Shown here piece after piece: positions 38,051 through 49,794 of a stretch of 64,000 nt of DNA. The stretch is taken from the NCBI RefSeq assembly GCF_900324465.2, contig NC_046623.1:14289721-14353720 (forward strand), given 5' to 3'. This DNA is from Anabas testudineus (taxonomy: Eukaryota; Chordata; Actinopteri; Anabantiformes; Anabantidae). Position 1 is the first letter of the stretch; each line of letters begins with the position of its first letter. The notes beneath the pieces are model-generated. The model searched no databases and had not been told where the DNA came from. It saw only the letters and a list, made by a program, of their open reading frames with translations. Made by a program: the position numbers and the translations under genes.

Positions 38051-39675
38051 TCAGTTTGACACTGTGACAGTAACTACTTGACCAGACTTTTTAGGTGTGA
38101 TGTCATTTTGTTTCTGAATCCAGCGTCTGAGTATCATCTTGATCTCACTGGTTCTCAGACAGTAGATGAACGGGTTCAACAGTGGAGGCAAAAGACTGTA
38201 GAAGAGGCTGGTGGCTATACGCAGGTCAGGGGTCATTTTCAGGTTAGGAAATAAAGGTGCAGCATACACAAAGAAACGTGGTATGTAGTAGATGGAGAGG
38301 ATACAGCCCTGAGTAACACAGGTAGAGAAAGTCTTCATTCTGCCCTGAGGAGAACAGCAGCTTAGAGTTAAAATAGTTTGAATAGAAGAATTAAATAATG
38401 ACTCTAAACCTTAAGAAGTAGGTGGTTTATTCTGGCAAACATACAAAACATTATCTTACCTGTCCTCTGGACATGCGCACTATAGATATGATGATCCAAA
38501 TGTAGGAAAAGACGATGAACGCTAGGGGAACATTAAGAATAAACATTGCTACGATAAAGCCGATGCTGAGTTGACGACTGGAGTCCCCACAGATTAGAAG
38601 TGGAAGGGACGTGTGGTCACAGAAGGCTTGTATGATTTGGTTGCTCCCACAGAACACCATCATGGTGAGCCTGATGGTGGCAATGCCAGGAAAGATGTGT
38701 GCCACAACCCAGAGGGAGAGAGTCAGGCTGGTCATGACTCGGTTTGTCATTAACATTGGATATCTTAGGAGAGAAAAGGAAAATGGTTGAAACAGCAAGT
38801 TTTAAGGAAGATAGAAATATAATTACAAGAATTAGTCATTTCTAGCCTAGTTTAAGAACTTAGAGGTTATAATATTTAAATAGTTTTTTCCACCTGAAAG
38901 GAAAACAGATGGCTAGATATCGGTCCAAGGACATACTCAATAAAATCAAGGAGTTCAAGGAGCCAAAATAGTGAATCATGTGCTGTTGGAAGATGCAAGT
39001 GTGAAAACCAACACTCCCATCGTTCCACCAGTAACGAGCAATTAACTTAGGTACAGCCACAGTGGTAAAGCCTGCAGGATGAAGATGGAAAGAGATGAGA
39101 AAAACTGGCAATGACATTAAAATATTGTAGTGTAATTGTGCTTATAATCATTTAAATCCAGTAAAAAAAAAACGATACCTATACTGAAACTGTAAATGTT
39201 CAAGATCTAATTTATTTTGCAAACCTTCGATCATGTGTTGTTGCACATTAAAAGTGAAAAAGGGATTTTTTAAAATACTAAATGCAGGTTGCCTTCACTA
39301 TTCCCTTTTACTATGCTGAAGTTCAACAACACTAATATACAGTTTACTGATAGCGTCCACATTTGTCCAAGTTATAGGGGCACTGTAACACATAATGCGC
39401 CATATTGTTCAAGAAAATAAATGATAGGTGACATAAACAACACAATATTTACCGATGTCTGATAGAGCCAGGCTGACCATAGTGATGTACATGGGCTTTT
39501 GGAGGCTGTGCTCCAAAGCAAACACCACTATCAGCAGCAGGTTACCCATCACTGTTGTCACATAGAGGAAGAAGAAGAACCAGCCTACTAGGTGAAAATA
39601 CTCTGGCTGCAGACTTGGGAATCCCACAATAACAAACTCGGTTACAAGCGTGTAGTTTACGTCCACCTGAAACAT
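38051..39675 (-). CDS. A5: four-exon olfactory receptor, 332 aa, near-twin of A4
   Basis: Exons: 1 39453-39675, 2 38894-39071, 3 38460-38763, 4 38051-38344; introns 381, 130 and 115 bp. The joined frame is open. Exon 4 differs from A4 by about one residue (KKSGQ against KKPGQ). Exon 3 differs at a few sites (HTSLPLL against HTTVSLL). Exon 2 has FHTC and MSLDRYLAI, where A4 has FRTC and MALDRY. The start is MFQVDVNYTLVTEF. Introns 2 and 3 also align with A4 almost base for base, so the duplication is recent. The 5' flank differs from A4: it lacks the A3/A4-type sequence, and the frame upstream of the ATG stays open for about 75 codons, which I treat as chance read-through of the 5' intron. Confidence 0.9.
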
Positions 39676-39804
39676 ACTGAAGTCAGATAAAGACAGATGA
39701 TACAACCAGTACAACACAGAACAATAGAAAGCACAGAACAGGGAGCGATCATGTTTGCAGTGCTTTATAAAAAGGGCTGAGTTGATATGCACATTATCAT
39801 CTAC

Positions 39805-39925
39805 CTCACTAGGAGGCTTTGAAAGTCTGACAAACACAAGCAGCAGCTTCTGAGTTTTAAAGGTTTTGTGACGAGCATATCGTGAAAAATGATGACACAA
39901 GTGTTTGTCCCAGTGGAAAAAACTC
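39805..39925 (-). promoter_or_regulatory. A5 promoter module (diverged)
   Basis: A likely donor edge is at 39805. In place of a clean TATA box there is TTTAAAAC (39852-39859). The conserved block is shorter (39886-39925) but keeps TCCCAGTGGA at 39908-39917. This is the most diverged of the seven modules. Confidence 0.5.
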
Positions 39926-41206
39926 AGATTGTCCTATAGTAACCTTTCCAAAACATCTGTATCATTGTATAGCACTGTATAATAATGCTGTTTTTCTTTT
40001 ATTTTTACACTTAATCCTAGTAAATATCGGAATATGCACATAACACTTTAGCATGGCTAATGAGACTTTTAATACTGAAGCACCAGTTTGTAATTAGTAT
40101 TTTCTTTGTTGATAAGGGGGGGGCCTTCTCTGCCAGCCTATTTAGGCCCCACATATTTATTGAATGAAATCAGTAAGGTTGTTAGTAAATGTATTGAAGA
40201 AATAAGTTTGATATTGTCGATTTGTCAATATAAAAAGTAGCTTTATAAAGTAGCATTGTTTTGTAGCAGGTATATGTGAAGCTAATTATCACAGTTTTTT
40301 GTACTGCTTATTAACTTTTTGGTGAATCGGAATTATGTTAAGAAACCCAAATGTAAACCGGGTAAATAAAATAAAAGCAAATCCAATATAACTAATCTCA
40401 TATTGGTATTTATTTTTTAAAATAGCCAATCAGATGGCTCCCATGAATATCCAGGTGAAAGTGGGCGTGAAACCCGAGTTATGAACTGAGCTCAACTGAA
40501 TTTAGCAACTAGATCGACTGCCTTTTCACCAGTGAGTTAAAGAATATACTTTAATAAAACAAAATGAGAAAATTCTGTCTGTATTAATTCTTGCTAGATT
40601 AAATGATTAGCTGTCAACCTGCTAGCCTAATAATTAGCTGCTTAGTCATTACCGGGCTAACTCAATTCAGAATCCCGTTGGAAAAATGATCAATTTAAGC
40701 TAGTTAACAGTCCATGTTTTATTTATTTAACCAATTACCCAAACTATCTCACCTGCAGTGAGTAGGACAGAATTGAACTAAACTGAATTTAATTTAATTG
40801 GGTTTCTGAACTCATTAAACATGAAAAGCCTGTGTGTTACATTTATATTTTTTAGTTTTTGTATTTGAAGTTTATGATTTTAGCCATACTTAATATAATA
40901 AGTTCAGTTTCCAGTTTCTCTGATTAGCACATTAGGTTGAGAGGTGGGACAGTGTACAGTTAAATGTTGAGGCCTAGGTACATATACTTTGTGCCAGTCG
41001 CACTGAAAGGGGGAAAAATATTAAGTAGTTATCTGCACATGAGAACATAATATTGTTTTCCATATTGCACTTACGGCAGATCACTGTGCCGTATCACTAA
41101 AAATGTTTCTAACCTTTAACTAAACAGTTCTAACTAACTAACTAAACAGTTTACGTAGCCATTCGGCTTTACATCATTAAAGTATGACATTGTCATAAAT
41201 AACTTA
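39926..41206. other. A5-A6 spacer
   Basis: AT-rich DNA with no recognised gene. At about 40,420-40,720 a CCAAT-containing stretch (AGCCAATCA, then AATATCC) loosely resembles the start of the fossil at 26,990. The likeness is weak and I do not call it an element. Confidence 0.55.
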
Positions 41207-42744
41207 TCATTGTGACATTGAGACATCAGTTACTTGGCAATGCTTCTTAGACATGATGCCCTTTCCTCTCTGGAGCCAGCGTTTGAATATCCTCTTGATC
41301 TCATTGGTTCTCAGGCAGTAGATGAACGGGTTGATCACTGGAGGAAAAAGACTGTAGAAGATGGTGGTGGCTGTACGCATGTCGGGGGTCATTATCAGGT
41401 TGGGAAATAAAGGTGTAGAGTAGACAAAGAAACGTGGTATGTAGTAGATGGAAATGATACAGCCCTGGGTTGCACAGGTAGAGAAAGTCTTAATTCTGCC
41501 CTGAGGAGAACAATGGCTAAGGGTTAAAGAGAGTTATCAATAATAATGAAAATATAATAAAGTACACCGTTATCTCACCTGTCCGTTGGCCATTCGCAAA
41601 ATAGATATGATTATACAAATGTAAGAGATGATGATGAAGGCTAAAGGAACATAAAGAATAATCATTGCTGCAGCATAGGCAATGCTGAACTGTTTGCTGG
41701 TGTCTCCACACACCAGAGGTGCTAGTGACATGCCGTCACAGAACACTTGTATGATCTGGTTAGGCCCACAAAACGGCATCGTGGTAAAACTGATGGTGGC
41801 AGTGCCAGCGAAAATGTGTGCCACCACCCAGCACGAGAGAGTAATGCGTGTCATAGTTTGGTTAGTCATCAACACTGGGTATCTGGGCAGTGAAAGAGGT
41901 GAAAAGAGAGAAAAATTTAGCTGACTCTGTTTGGAGTAATGGGTGAAAGAAGAAAGGTTAGATGTAAACTAGAAAATAATTTTATAGTCTTCAAATTTCA
42001 GGCTAATCACATGATTTCTTTTCACCTCAAAGGAAAACAGATGGCTAGATATCGGTCTAGAGCCATGGTCAGTAAGACCAGGGAGTTCAAACAGCCAAAA
42101 TAGTGAATCATGTGCTCTTGGAAGAGGCAACTGTGAAAACCAAGAATCCCATCGTTCCACCAGTAACGAGCAATTAGCTTAGGTACAGCAGCAGTGGTAA
42201 AGCCTACAGGAGAATAAGGAGAAAGAAACATAGATCATGTGTGTGGCAGTTTTTCTGTTTTTCATAATTTCTTTAAATTTATGGTTAAATATATTACATT
42301 AGATTCAATTTAGTCATTACACATGTAATACACAAGCCAACAAAATGCAGTTTAGTATCTAACCAGAAGTGCAATAAGCAGTAAAGGGCAGAATATACCT
42401 GTGTGTATGATTTGTACAAGATAAGCACTATTATAGAAACAATTTACAAGAGGAAGTACTTTGGGCACTATCTATAGAGATGCTGGGCCTGGCAATGTGA
42501 TTTCACTGCCATCTTAGTAATCTTGTAAATATATATATATGTATTGTAAATGCAATTTTAACACATTTTTATCACAATTACCACATTATTTAAAACAAAG
42601 CACCTCTTTAAACTAAAGGCCAGATAATTGTGTCATTTTATACAGTGATATTTGCTTCACTCCGGCCTTTTTATTTTCTAATACTGAAATACTAAAACTT
42701 AAAATTAAATCTCCAAGTGATCTTTCTAAGGATTATCATTATTC

Positions 42745-42780
<36 letters not shown>

Positions 42781-43095
42781 TCTTCTTATTATCAAACCAG
42801 CATAACACCTATTGCACCAGATCGTGAGAAAAGAGGACAAGTGGAAGGTGTTCTGATCGCTTCCATATTTACCGATGTCTGATAGAGCCAGACTGACCAT
42901 TATGATGTACATGGGCTTTTGGAGACTTTGCTCCAAAGCAAACACCACTATCAGCAGGACGTTACCCACAACTATGGTTACATAGAGGAAGAAAAAGAAC
43001 CATGCCACTAGTTGAAAATACTCCGTCTGGAGACTTATGAAGCCCATAATGACAAACTCTGTTATACGTGTGTAGTTCTCGTCCACCTGAAACAT
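41207..43095 (-). CDS. A6: four-exon olfactory receptor, 332 aa
   Basis: Exons: 1 42873-43095, 2 42026-42203, 3 41579-41882, 4 41207-41500; introns 669, 143 and 78 bp. The joined frame is open. It starts MFQVDENYTRITEFVIMGF with NYT. Exon 2 encodes FTTAAVPKLIARYWWNDGIL, then FGCLNSLVLLTMALDRYLAI and ends FPLR. Exon 3 has HIFAGTATIS (Ala where siblings have Pro) and AAAMIILYVP. Exon 4 starts GRIKTFSTCATQGCIISIYY and has LIMTPDM before TM7 and NPFIYCLRTNEIK. Its first half contains no Met, so only splicing reveals it. Intron 1 is the longest of the array and contains a TTA microsatellite. A6 and A7 group together by the GCIIS and SFTT/GFAT features of exons 3 and 4. Confidence 0.9.
42748..42778. 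repeat. (TTA)n microsatellite in A6 intron 1
   Basis: About ten TTA/ATT units, 100 bp from the exon 1 donor of A6. Confidence 0.9.
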
Positions 43096-43183
43096 ACTGA
43101 AGGAAGAGATACAGCGACAATACAACAAGTGAAATACAAGATTACATGAGATTGTGTTTGAAATGATGCATCTCAGTGCTCAC

Positions 43184-43320
43184 CTCACAAGACACTGTGG
43201 ACAATATGACAAACACGAGCAGTAGCCTCTTAATTTTATAAAGATTTTATGACATGTATGATGTAAAGAGTATGTTGACTCAACTGTGTCCCAGTGGAGG
43301 CAAAACAGTAGCACACTTAG
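43184..43320 (-). promoter_or_regulatory. A6 promoter module
   Basis: The donor edge (GTGAG) is at 43184. TATAAAAT is at 43233-43240. The conserved block is at 43279-43320 with TCCCAGTGGA at 43289-43298, followed by the GTTGTCC shared with A5 and A7. Confidence 0.62.
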
Positions 43321-44531
43321 GTTGTCCAAGTAATATTTCCATTACGATTGAATACACTATTAAATGTAATAGTAAAGTAAGTTTAACTTAAACATATGTG
43401 AGATGTACCACAGTGTAAGAATAACCGGTGGTGGAAGAAGATGATTTATAAAAGTAACACTGCAACACCAATGCACAGTCTTAGATTTTTGATAATTAAT
43501 CAAGAATTATTAACTGTGTTTAATTTTATCAACCATTAGCTTCTGGGACAGTAAAACAACTAGTGTCTCTGATTGTGCAAATATAAAAGAGAACACTGTG
43601 CCCTAAAGTTTCAGAGTTTATTAATGTGACATATATTTGCACCACAACTAGTCTTTTTCAGTGTGAAACAATCATGCAGTCACATCATCACATGGTCACA
43701 TCAACACAACCTCAGAACTACAAGCAAACAGTAATTTCTCATTGTCAGTGTAAAGGCCCTGTTAAGTCTCTGGTCCTCTGCTGAGGGCAAAGCCAAAAAA
43801 AAAGTATTTTTGCATGACTTGAATCATTAATTTGTAATTATTGTCGTTATTTTTTGTAATGAACAAAGTTTTCTCTGTGTTTTAGAAATACATACACAGG
43901 GGCCTGGATAAGCCTGGACATGTGTGAAGTTTGGAAAGGCCCTAGTGACTAATGCTTTGCATTATCCACTGGAGGGCACGCTTAACCATGAAATAATATC
44001 AAACAGAGTCAAATATTACATGATGATTGATCCAGAGTAAGAGAAAGGTTAAAGAAAATTGATTGACATATTTAAAAAAAGAGTTGAATGAAGAATTTTA
44101 AAGTAACTGTGTCAAATTCTGAACAAAATGTTTTGGAAATACTTAAATAAAAAATATAAAGCTCCCATCAAAGGCCCAGTGTCAGCCTGAAAACGGTGTT
44201 TAATGGTGTTAAACTAGAAATTCAACACCATCTGTGTTTAAACAATGGCTTAGTTTGTCTGTCTGTGTCTACAGTAAGCCTACCTTCACCGTCTATTTCT
44301 AACTTCTACTTGTTAATTCGACTTGATAATTTGAAGACATTTTTCGACGACTTGTTAGTTGAATTAAGATTGATTTGACAGACTTCTGCCACCACAGGGC
44401 GCTCACAGTATGATTTGGGCCTTTGAGACAGCATCACAACATCTTCTGAATTTATTCTTAGTACTGAAGTGTAAAGACAAATAACAGAAAATAAGTTTTA
44501 ACATGAGCAACTCAAAAGTCATAGTCGTGGA
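43321..44531. other. A6-A7 spacer
   Basis: AT-rich intergenic DNA. Short open frames (for example 44196-44378) have no recognised similarity. No RNA gene or clear transposon was seen. Confidence 0.6.
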
Positions 44532-45927
44532 TTACTTTATAGGTGTGATACACTTTTTTCTCTGGACCCAGCGTCTGAGTATCATCTTGATCTCATTGGT
44601 TCTCAGACAGTAGATGAATGGGTTGATGAGTGAAGGTAAAAGACTGTAGAAGAGGGTAGTGGCTATACGGATGTCAGGGGTCATTTTCAGATTAGGGAAG
44701 AAAGGTGTGGAGTAGACAAAGAAACGTGGTATGTAGTAGATGGATATGATACAGCCTTGGGTTGCACAGGTAGAGAAAGTCTTAATTCTGCCCTGAGGAG
44801 GACAATGGCTAAGGGTTAAAGAGAGTTATGAATAATATTGAAAATATCTCAAACTTTACACACTAATATCTTACCTGTCCGTTGGCCATGCGCAAAATGG
44901 AGATGATGATACAAATGTAAGAGATGATAATGAAGGCTAAAGGAACATAAAGAATAAACATCGCTCCAGCATAGGCGGCGCCGAGTTGTTTGCTGGTGTC
45001 TCCGCACACCAGAGGTGTTAGTGACATGGTTTCACAGAAAGCGTGTATGATCTGGTTGGGCCCACAAAACGGCATCGTTGCAAAACCGATGGTGGCAATG
45101 CCGGGGAAGATGTGTGCCACCACCCAGCATGACAGAGTCAGGCCTGTCATAGTTTGGTTAGTCATCAATATTGGGTATCTGTGGAGATAAAGTTAGGGTA
45201 AAAGAAAAGAGAACAACTGACAGGGTAGGTGTGAGGAGGATAGTAAAATAATTATGATGTTTAGCTTTAATTTCTAATGATTAGCTTCTAACAATTCAGA
45301 CTAGTCAAATCGCTTTTTTCACCTGAAAGGAAAACAGATGGCTAGATATCGGTCCAAAGCCATACTCAATAAAATCAGGGAGTTCAAGGAGCCAAAATAG
45401 TGGATCATGTGTTCTTGCAGAAGGCAAGTGTGAAAACCAAGACTCCCATCGTTCCACCAGTAACGAGCAATTAGCTTAGGTACGGCCACAGTGGTAAAGC
45501 CTGCAGGGCAAAGAGGAAGTAAAAAAAAATAAAAATACAATACTCTGATGAGACTGTTGTAGTGGTTTGTTTCAAATATAAAATAATTAATAATTAAAAA
45601 TAATTGCTAGGATAAACATTTTTCATGAAAGCAATGTAACACAAAATACACCAAATCCTGTGAAAAGAAGGCACATGGCAAGGGAAAAACACTTCCATAT
45701 TTACCAATGTCTGATAGAGCCAGACTGACCATTATGATGTACATGGGCTTTTGGAGACTGTGCTCCCAAGCAAACACCATGACAAGCAGCAGGTTACCCA
45801 CCACCGTGGTCACATAGAAGAGGAAAAAGAACCACGCCACCAGTTGAAAATACTCCGGCTGGAGACTTGGGAAGCCCACAATAACAAACTCTGTTATACG
45901 TGTGTAGTTCTCGTCCACCTGAAACAT
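44532..45927 (-). CDS. A7: four-exon olfactory receptor, 321 aa
   Basis: Exons: 1 45705-45927, 2 45323-45500, 3 44875-45178, 4 44532-44792; introns 204, 144 and 82 bp. The joined frame is open. It starts MFQVDENYTRITEFVIVGF. Exon 1 has FAWEHSLQKPMY, with Trp where the others have Leu. Exon 2 encodes FHTCLLQEHMIHYF and MALDRYLAICFPF. Exon 3 starts RYPILMTNQTM and has HIFPGIATIGFATM. Exon 4 starts GRIKTFSTCATQGCIISIYY, has PSLINPFIYCLRTNEIK and a short tail ending KKCITPIK, so it is 11 residues shorter than A4-A6. Exon 4 is open but its internal Met codons are too late to show as a long open frame. This is the outermost copy of the array and faces the divergent B array across a 6 kb spacer. Confidence 0.9.
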
Positions 45928-46007
45928 ACTGCAGACAGATAACACAACCAGTACAACACACTACAGAACAAAGTGGGATTGTGTTTGAGATATATTTCAG
46001 ACCTTAC

Positions 46008-46148
46008 CTCATCAGATGATCTTAGCCGTGTGACAAACACAAGCAAGGCCTCTAAGATTTATAAAGATTTTATGACAGTTTAGTTGAAAATATGTTGATG
46101 CAACTTTGTCTCAGTGGAGGTGAAATGTGGCACACTCAGGTTGTCAAA
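46008..46148 (-). promoter_or_regulatory. A7 promoter module
   Basis: The donor edge (GTAAG) is at 46008. TATAAA is at 46058-46063. The conserved block is at 46099-46148 with TCTCAGTGGA at 46109-46118. Confidence 0.6.
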
Positions 46149-46469
46149 GTGACTTTTCAATAACAGTTGGATCTAGTGTGGATAAAGTAATAATGTATGA
46201 CGATTGATTATAAACATACTGATCAGTACACTGCAAATATACATCCTGCTGGCACTGTTTAAATATATCTCAAAAGTTACTATTATGTTGATAACTTGGA
46301 AGGATTATCACAATAATGTCCAGATTTACCAATCTCTGTCTAATGTTTTCAGTTGGTGGGATTGTGATGTATTCACAGGCCAGTCGAGATCAGTTGACAT
46401 GTTAATCTCTTGACGGTAAGTCAGTCTTGATCTGATGTACCGTCCTGGAATTGCTTTGTACCTAATGCG

Positions 46470-46730
46470 TAAGTTCTTCTGGCTTTATCCGCAAGGAGCT
46501 TCCCACAGCAGATCATGGTCCACACATTTATTTGGCACATGCTTTACATTGAGTGTCCTTCTGGACGTAGCTGGACAGCCCGGGGACACTTTAGGGGCTT
46601 TGGGCTGCAGACTGCTGATCCTGGAGTCAAAGCCGCCACCCCACCCCCCCAAACACCTTGTTTGTAAGTTGCTTTGGATAAAACCATCGACCAGATGACT
46701 AAATCTTAATGTAATGGAGGTTCTCTTGAG
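46470..46730. mobile_element. interspersed repeat relic (class uncertain)
   Basis: It ends with TTGCTTTGGATAAAACCATC followed by ATGACTAAAT, closely like the widespread fish repeat tail (TTGGATAAAAGCGTCTGC, then AAATGACTAAATGTAAATG). The body resembles the TTTACxCxGGATGCCCTTCC type of fish repeat. It is diverged. SINE-like or DNA-element origin is not resolved. Confidence 0.5.
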
Positions 46731-47299
46731 TTTGAACCTGGCCCTGTTTAAAATACATTTTAAGATCTGCAATCCTGAATCAATGGTGATTTCAAAGATG
46801 CTTGAGTGTAAAAGGAATATATTTGTTTGTTGATGTTGGACTGTGGGAAAATTTGAAATGATTGATGAATTCATTAATCTAGTAGATAAATGGGCAACTA
46901 ATCAATGGAAAAAATTACTATTTGCAGTCATTTGAAGTGCTATGCTATAATTTTATGTGATTGTTGTAGTAAAAGTTAAACAGTTTGAAAATATAAAACG
47001 TTAGTCTCACTACTACGGAGAGCGCTAAAGGTTTTTTTCTGCTTTCCTTTTCAAAACTCTCCTTTTATTTTGCAATAGATCAGTGTAATCAATATGAACT
47101 TTCTTTTTATCCTATTATTTCCTGTTTCAGAAAGAAAACTAAAGAGAGTCACAATCCCTGTGGTGTACACTCGTGGATATTTGATATTACATGATACTTG
47201 AAAAAACAAATGAACTTGAACAATAACAAGTTGCAGCATCTTCGTGATAAATATTTGTGTGTACGTGTGCTTCTACGGGGAGACAGTGCCTGAAACCTC

Positions 47300-47445
47300 T
47301 CGGGATCAATTAGTCAGCTCGATCATAACACGTTTATGCAAGACTGTTCCTCTGGGAAACATCCTAGTATGAGGAAAAACAAGGTCTATCCTGAGGGCAA
47401 ATGAGGATATACAGTGGCATTGTGGTGGGAATCCCCCGGGGTCAT
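47300..47445. promoter_or_regulatory. candidate enhancer with two EBF-like sites and a homeodomain-like site (speculative)
   Basis: The segment is GC-richer than its surroundings. It contains CAATTAG (47308-47314), a homeodomain-type site; TTCCTCTGGGAA (47347-47358) and TCCCCCGGGG (47432-47441), each one mismatch from TCCCNNGGGA. Lhx2-type homeodomain and EBF sites together mark olfactory receptor enhancers in mammals; a role here is inference only. Confidence 0.3.
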
Positions 47446-47905
47446 CCTACACGAGGGCTGACAGACTGGAAGGTCAAGTTAACTCTAAAATCCATTGTGA
47501 TTATTTAGAGTCACTCTATTTGTGAAAGTGTTCGTAAAACTTTGAGATGTGAATTGCATCTCTAGGAAATGTTATGTGTCAACACCTCGTACTACTACTG
47601 CTTTGATTGCTTGACGACTGACAACATGACTACTTTTACTACCAGTATTATTACTTTTACTTTACTACAGTTAACTCTGCCATTTTTGGCCTCAGGACAA
47701 CCAAATCGGTGTTCCCCTGAAGTCTGTCGACCTGCTACAACACTATTTCAACATAAATTACCAATAGATGCATTACTACTCCGAAACCTGCACTGTGCTG
47801 CATCTGTAGCTAGAATTAAAGTAGCCTCAATGTGCATTTTAACATGACTTAATAAATATTAATTGACTAGTAAACAGCAGTTTCAATGACAGAAAGGTAA
47901 TATTA

Positions 47906-47933
47906 GTAATAATAATAATAATAATAATAATAA
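47906..47933. repeat. (TAA)n microsatellite
   Basis: About nine TAA/ATA units. Confidence 0.88.
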
Positions 47934-49794
47934 AATTGATACATGCTAATTTGGTTTATAAAATAAAAATACTAGTTATAGGTCTCCGGCTGTGGATTTG
48001 CATATTTTCTCTTCCTTTTGTAATATGAAATTTGTAAAAAACAAAACAAAAAAACAAAAAAAAACTCACGTCACCATAAAAGAATCATTTTTTTTTTATT
48101 GAACAAATTCAGGACATTCAGGACAAATGGATTGACAAAAACATAATTTCATCCCTGATGATTATGTTAGAAACAACGTCTAGTTGTGCTTTTCTGTAAA
48201 ATCATATAACCAGAACAATGTTGTCAAATTAACAGTGGTTAATTCACCCAGGAGGTTAATTTGTGAACTCTCTTTCTGCAGAATTTTGTAGTGAAGTGCT
48301 CCCTGCAGGCCTAAAGGCAGTGGATGCATCCATCTTTTTATCCTCTGCTATTTATTTTCAGAGGACGTCTCTCTGTGGGAGAATTCAGACAGCTGTAACA
48401 TACCTGGAGCTAATTTCATTAATTTGGACACACTACCTTAATAACAAATCCCTACAGATAATAAATGTGTTTGAGCGTAGACGTGTTGAGGCCCCAGAGC
48501 TTCAATAGTCTCTTGGGTAAGTTCTGATATTGTTTCAGACACATTGCACTGCGCTGAATTTAATTAATGAGGAACATGAATATATATGTCCCAGTTTTAC
48601 AAAGTGAGAGATAGAGAGAGATATTATTTATTTCTAAATGTTTCATTGGTGCCACACACAAAAGAGATTCCTTTGTAGCTTTTGAGGAATATAAGTTCTC
48701 CTTCCAATTAAGGGAAAAATTTCCTTATCTGAGTATCCTACATCTACCCCCCCACTTATATTCATCTATCTATCAAAAATAAATATGTAATTTTAAATGT
48801 ATTTATATACAATACAAACTGATGTACTACTAATATTAAATTATTGAGTAAAATAAAACACTTGACTTGAACTTGAACCTGACTAACTAAAAACTAACTA
48901 AGAAATGTTTTATGTCGTATAAAGTAAATCGGTTTACTTGAACCATTATCTAATTAGGTCCCTTATGAGACCTACTGATGTTATTCATCCTGAAAAGAAG
49001 TTGGAAAACAAACTCTAAGTAATGATGCAATATTTCTTCTTCTATTTTGTTATACTACTAGATTTTTCCAGAGTAATCTTTCTGTAACTATATAATTACG
49101 TTTGTCTGTAAGAGAAAATACAAATACCTGCCAGCATTGTAAAAAAAAAATATTTGTGGTTTTACTTGATTGAGGAAAACAAACGAGTAAGTTTATTTCC
49201 CCAAATCTGTTTCTTTCAGGTATAAAGCCAGTGACATTTAATTACATTGCTGGTTTAAACCAGCTGGATATTTTGATTTGAACAGTCACATGTGAACTTT
49301 CTATGCATTCCCAAAAAATGTGCAGTAGATTTTTCATATGGTAAAAATAAATAGAAATGTTAACGCTCACCAATTACTGATATTCCTCATATCCAGACCA
49401 ATCAAAAGCAGACCGGTCATTTAGTTGGTGAAATCACAGCATAAAGATGCAGCTGAGTAAGTGCAGGATGTGGACAGGATCTGCAGACACAAAGTTTTTG
49501 GCTGCATGTGCACATCTGTAGAGAGTCTACCCTGATTGTCATGGCCTGGGGCACATAGGGGTGGTGGGGTTTGGTTGAAAAGGTAAAGACTATGCTGACC
49601 AGCATTAAATGCAACACGAGGCCCTTGTATTTTCATAATAAATTGAATTAATTAGTTTTTATTTATTAAAATGTTGTGTGAAACATTAATGCAGTGCAAG
49701 CTACTCGGTCTTGATGAAAACTAAAGTAGTTTTTTTCCTGCAGAACTGCTTTAGCTCTCTTATTTTCTTTGGACGTCTCATGTGTCATTCCATA

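Noticed and set aside
39676-39900. In-frame extension of about 75 codons upstream of the A5 start ATG
   Set aside because: The added residues have no hydrophobic or family pattern, siblings have unrelated upstream frames, and an acceptor AG sits one base before the ATG, so this is unspliced 5' intron.
40420-40720. CCAAT-containing stretch resembling the start of the 27 kb fossil
   Set aside because: Only a few short motifs agree by eye and there is no coding-like body; too weak to call.
46435-46698. 87-codon open frame
   Set aside because: It lies within a diverged interspersed repeat, and the antisense strand is equally open.
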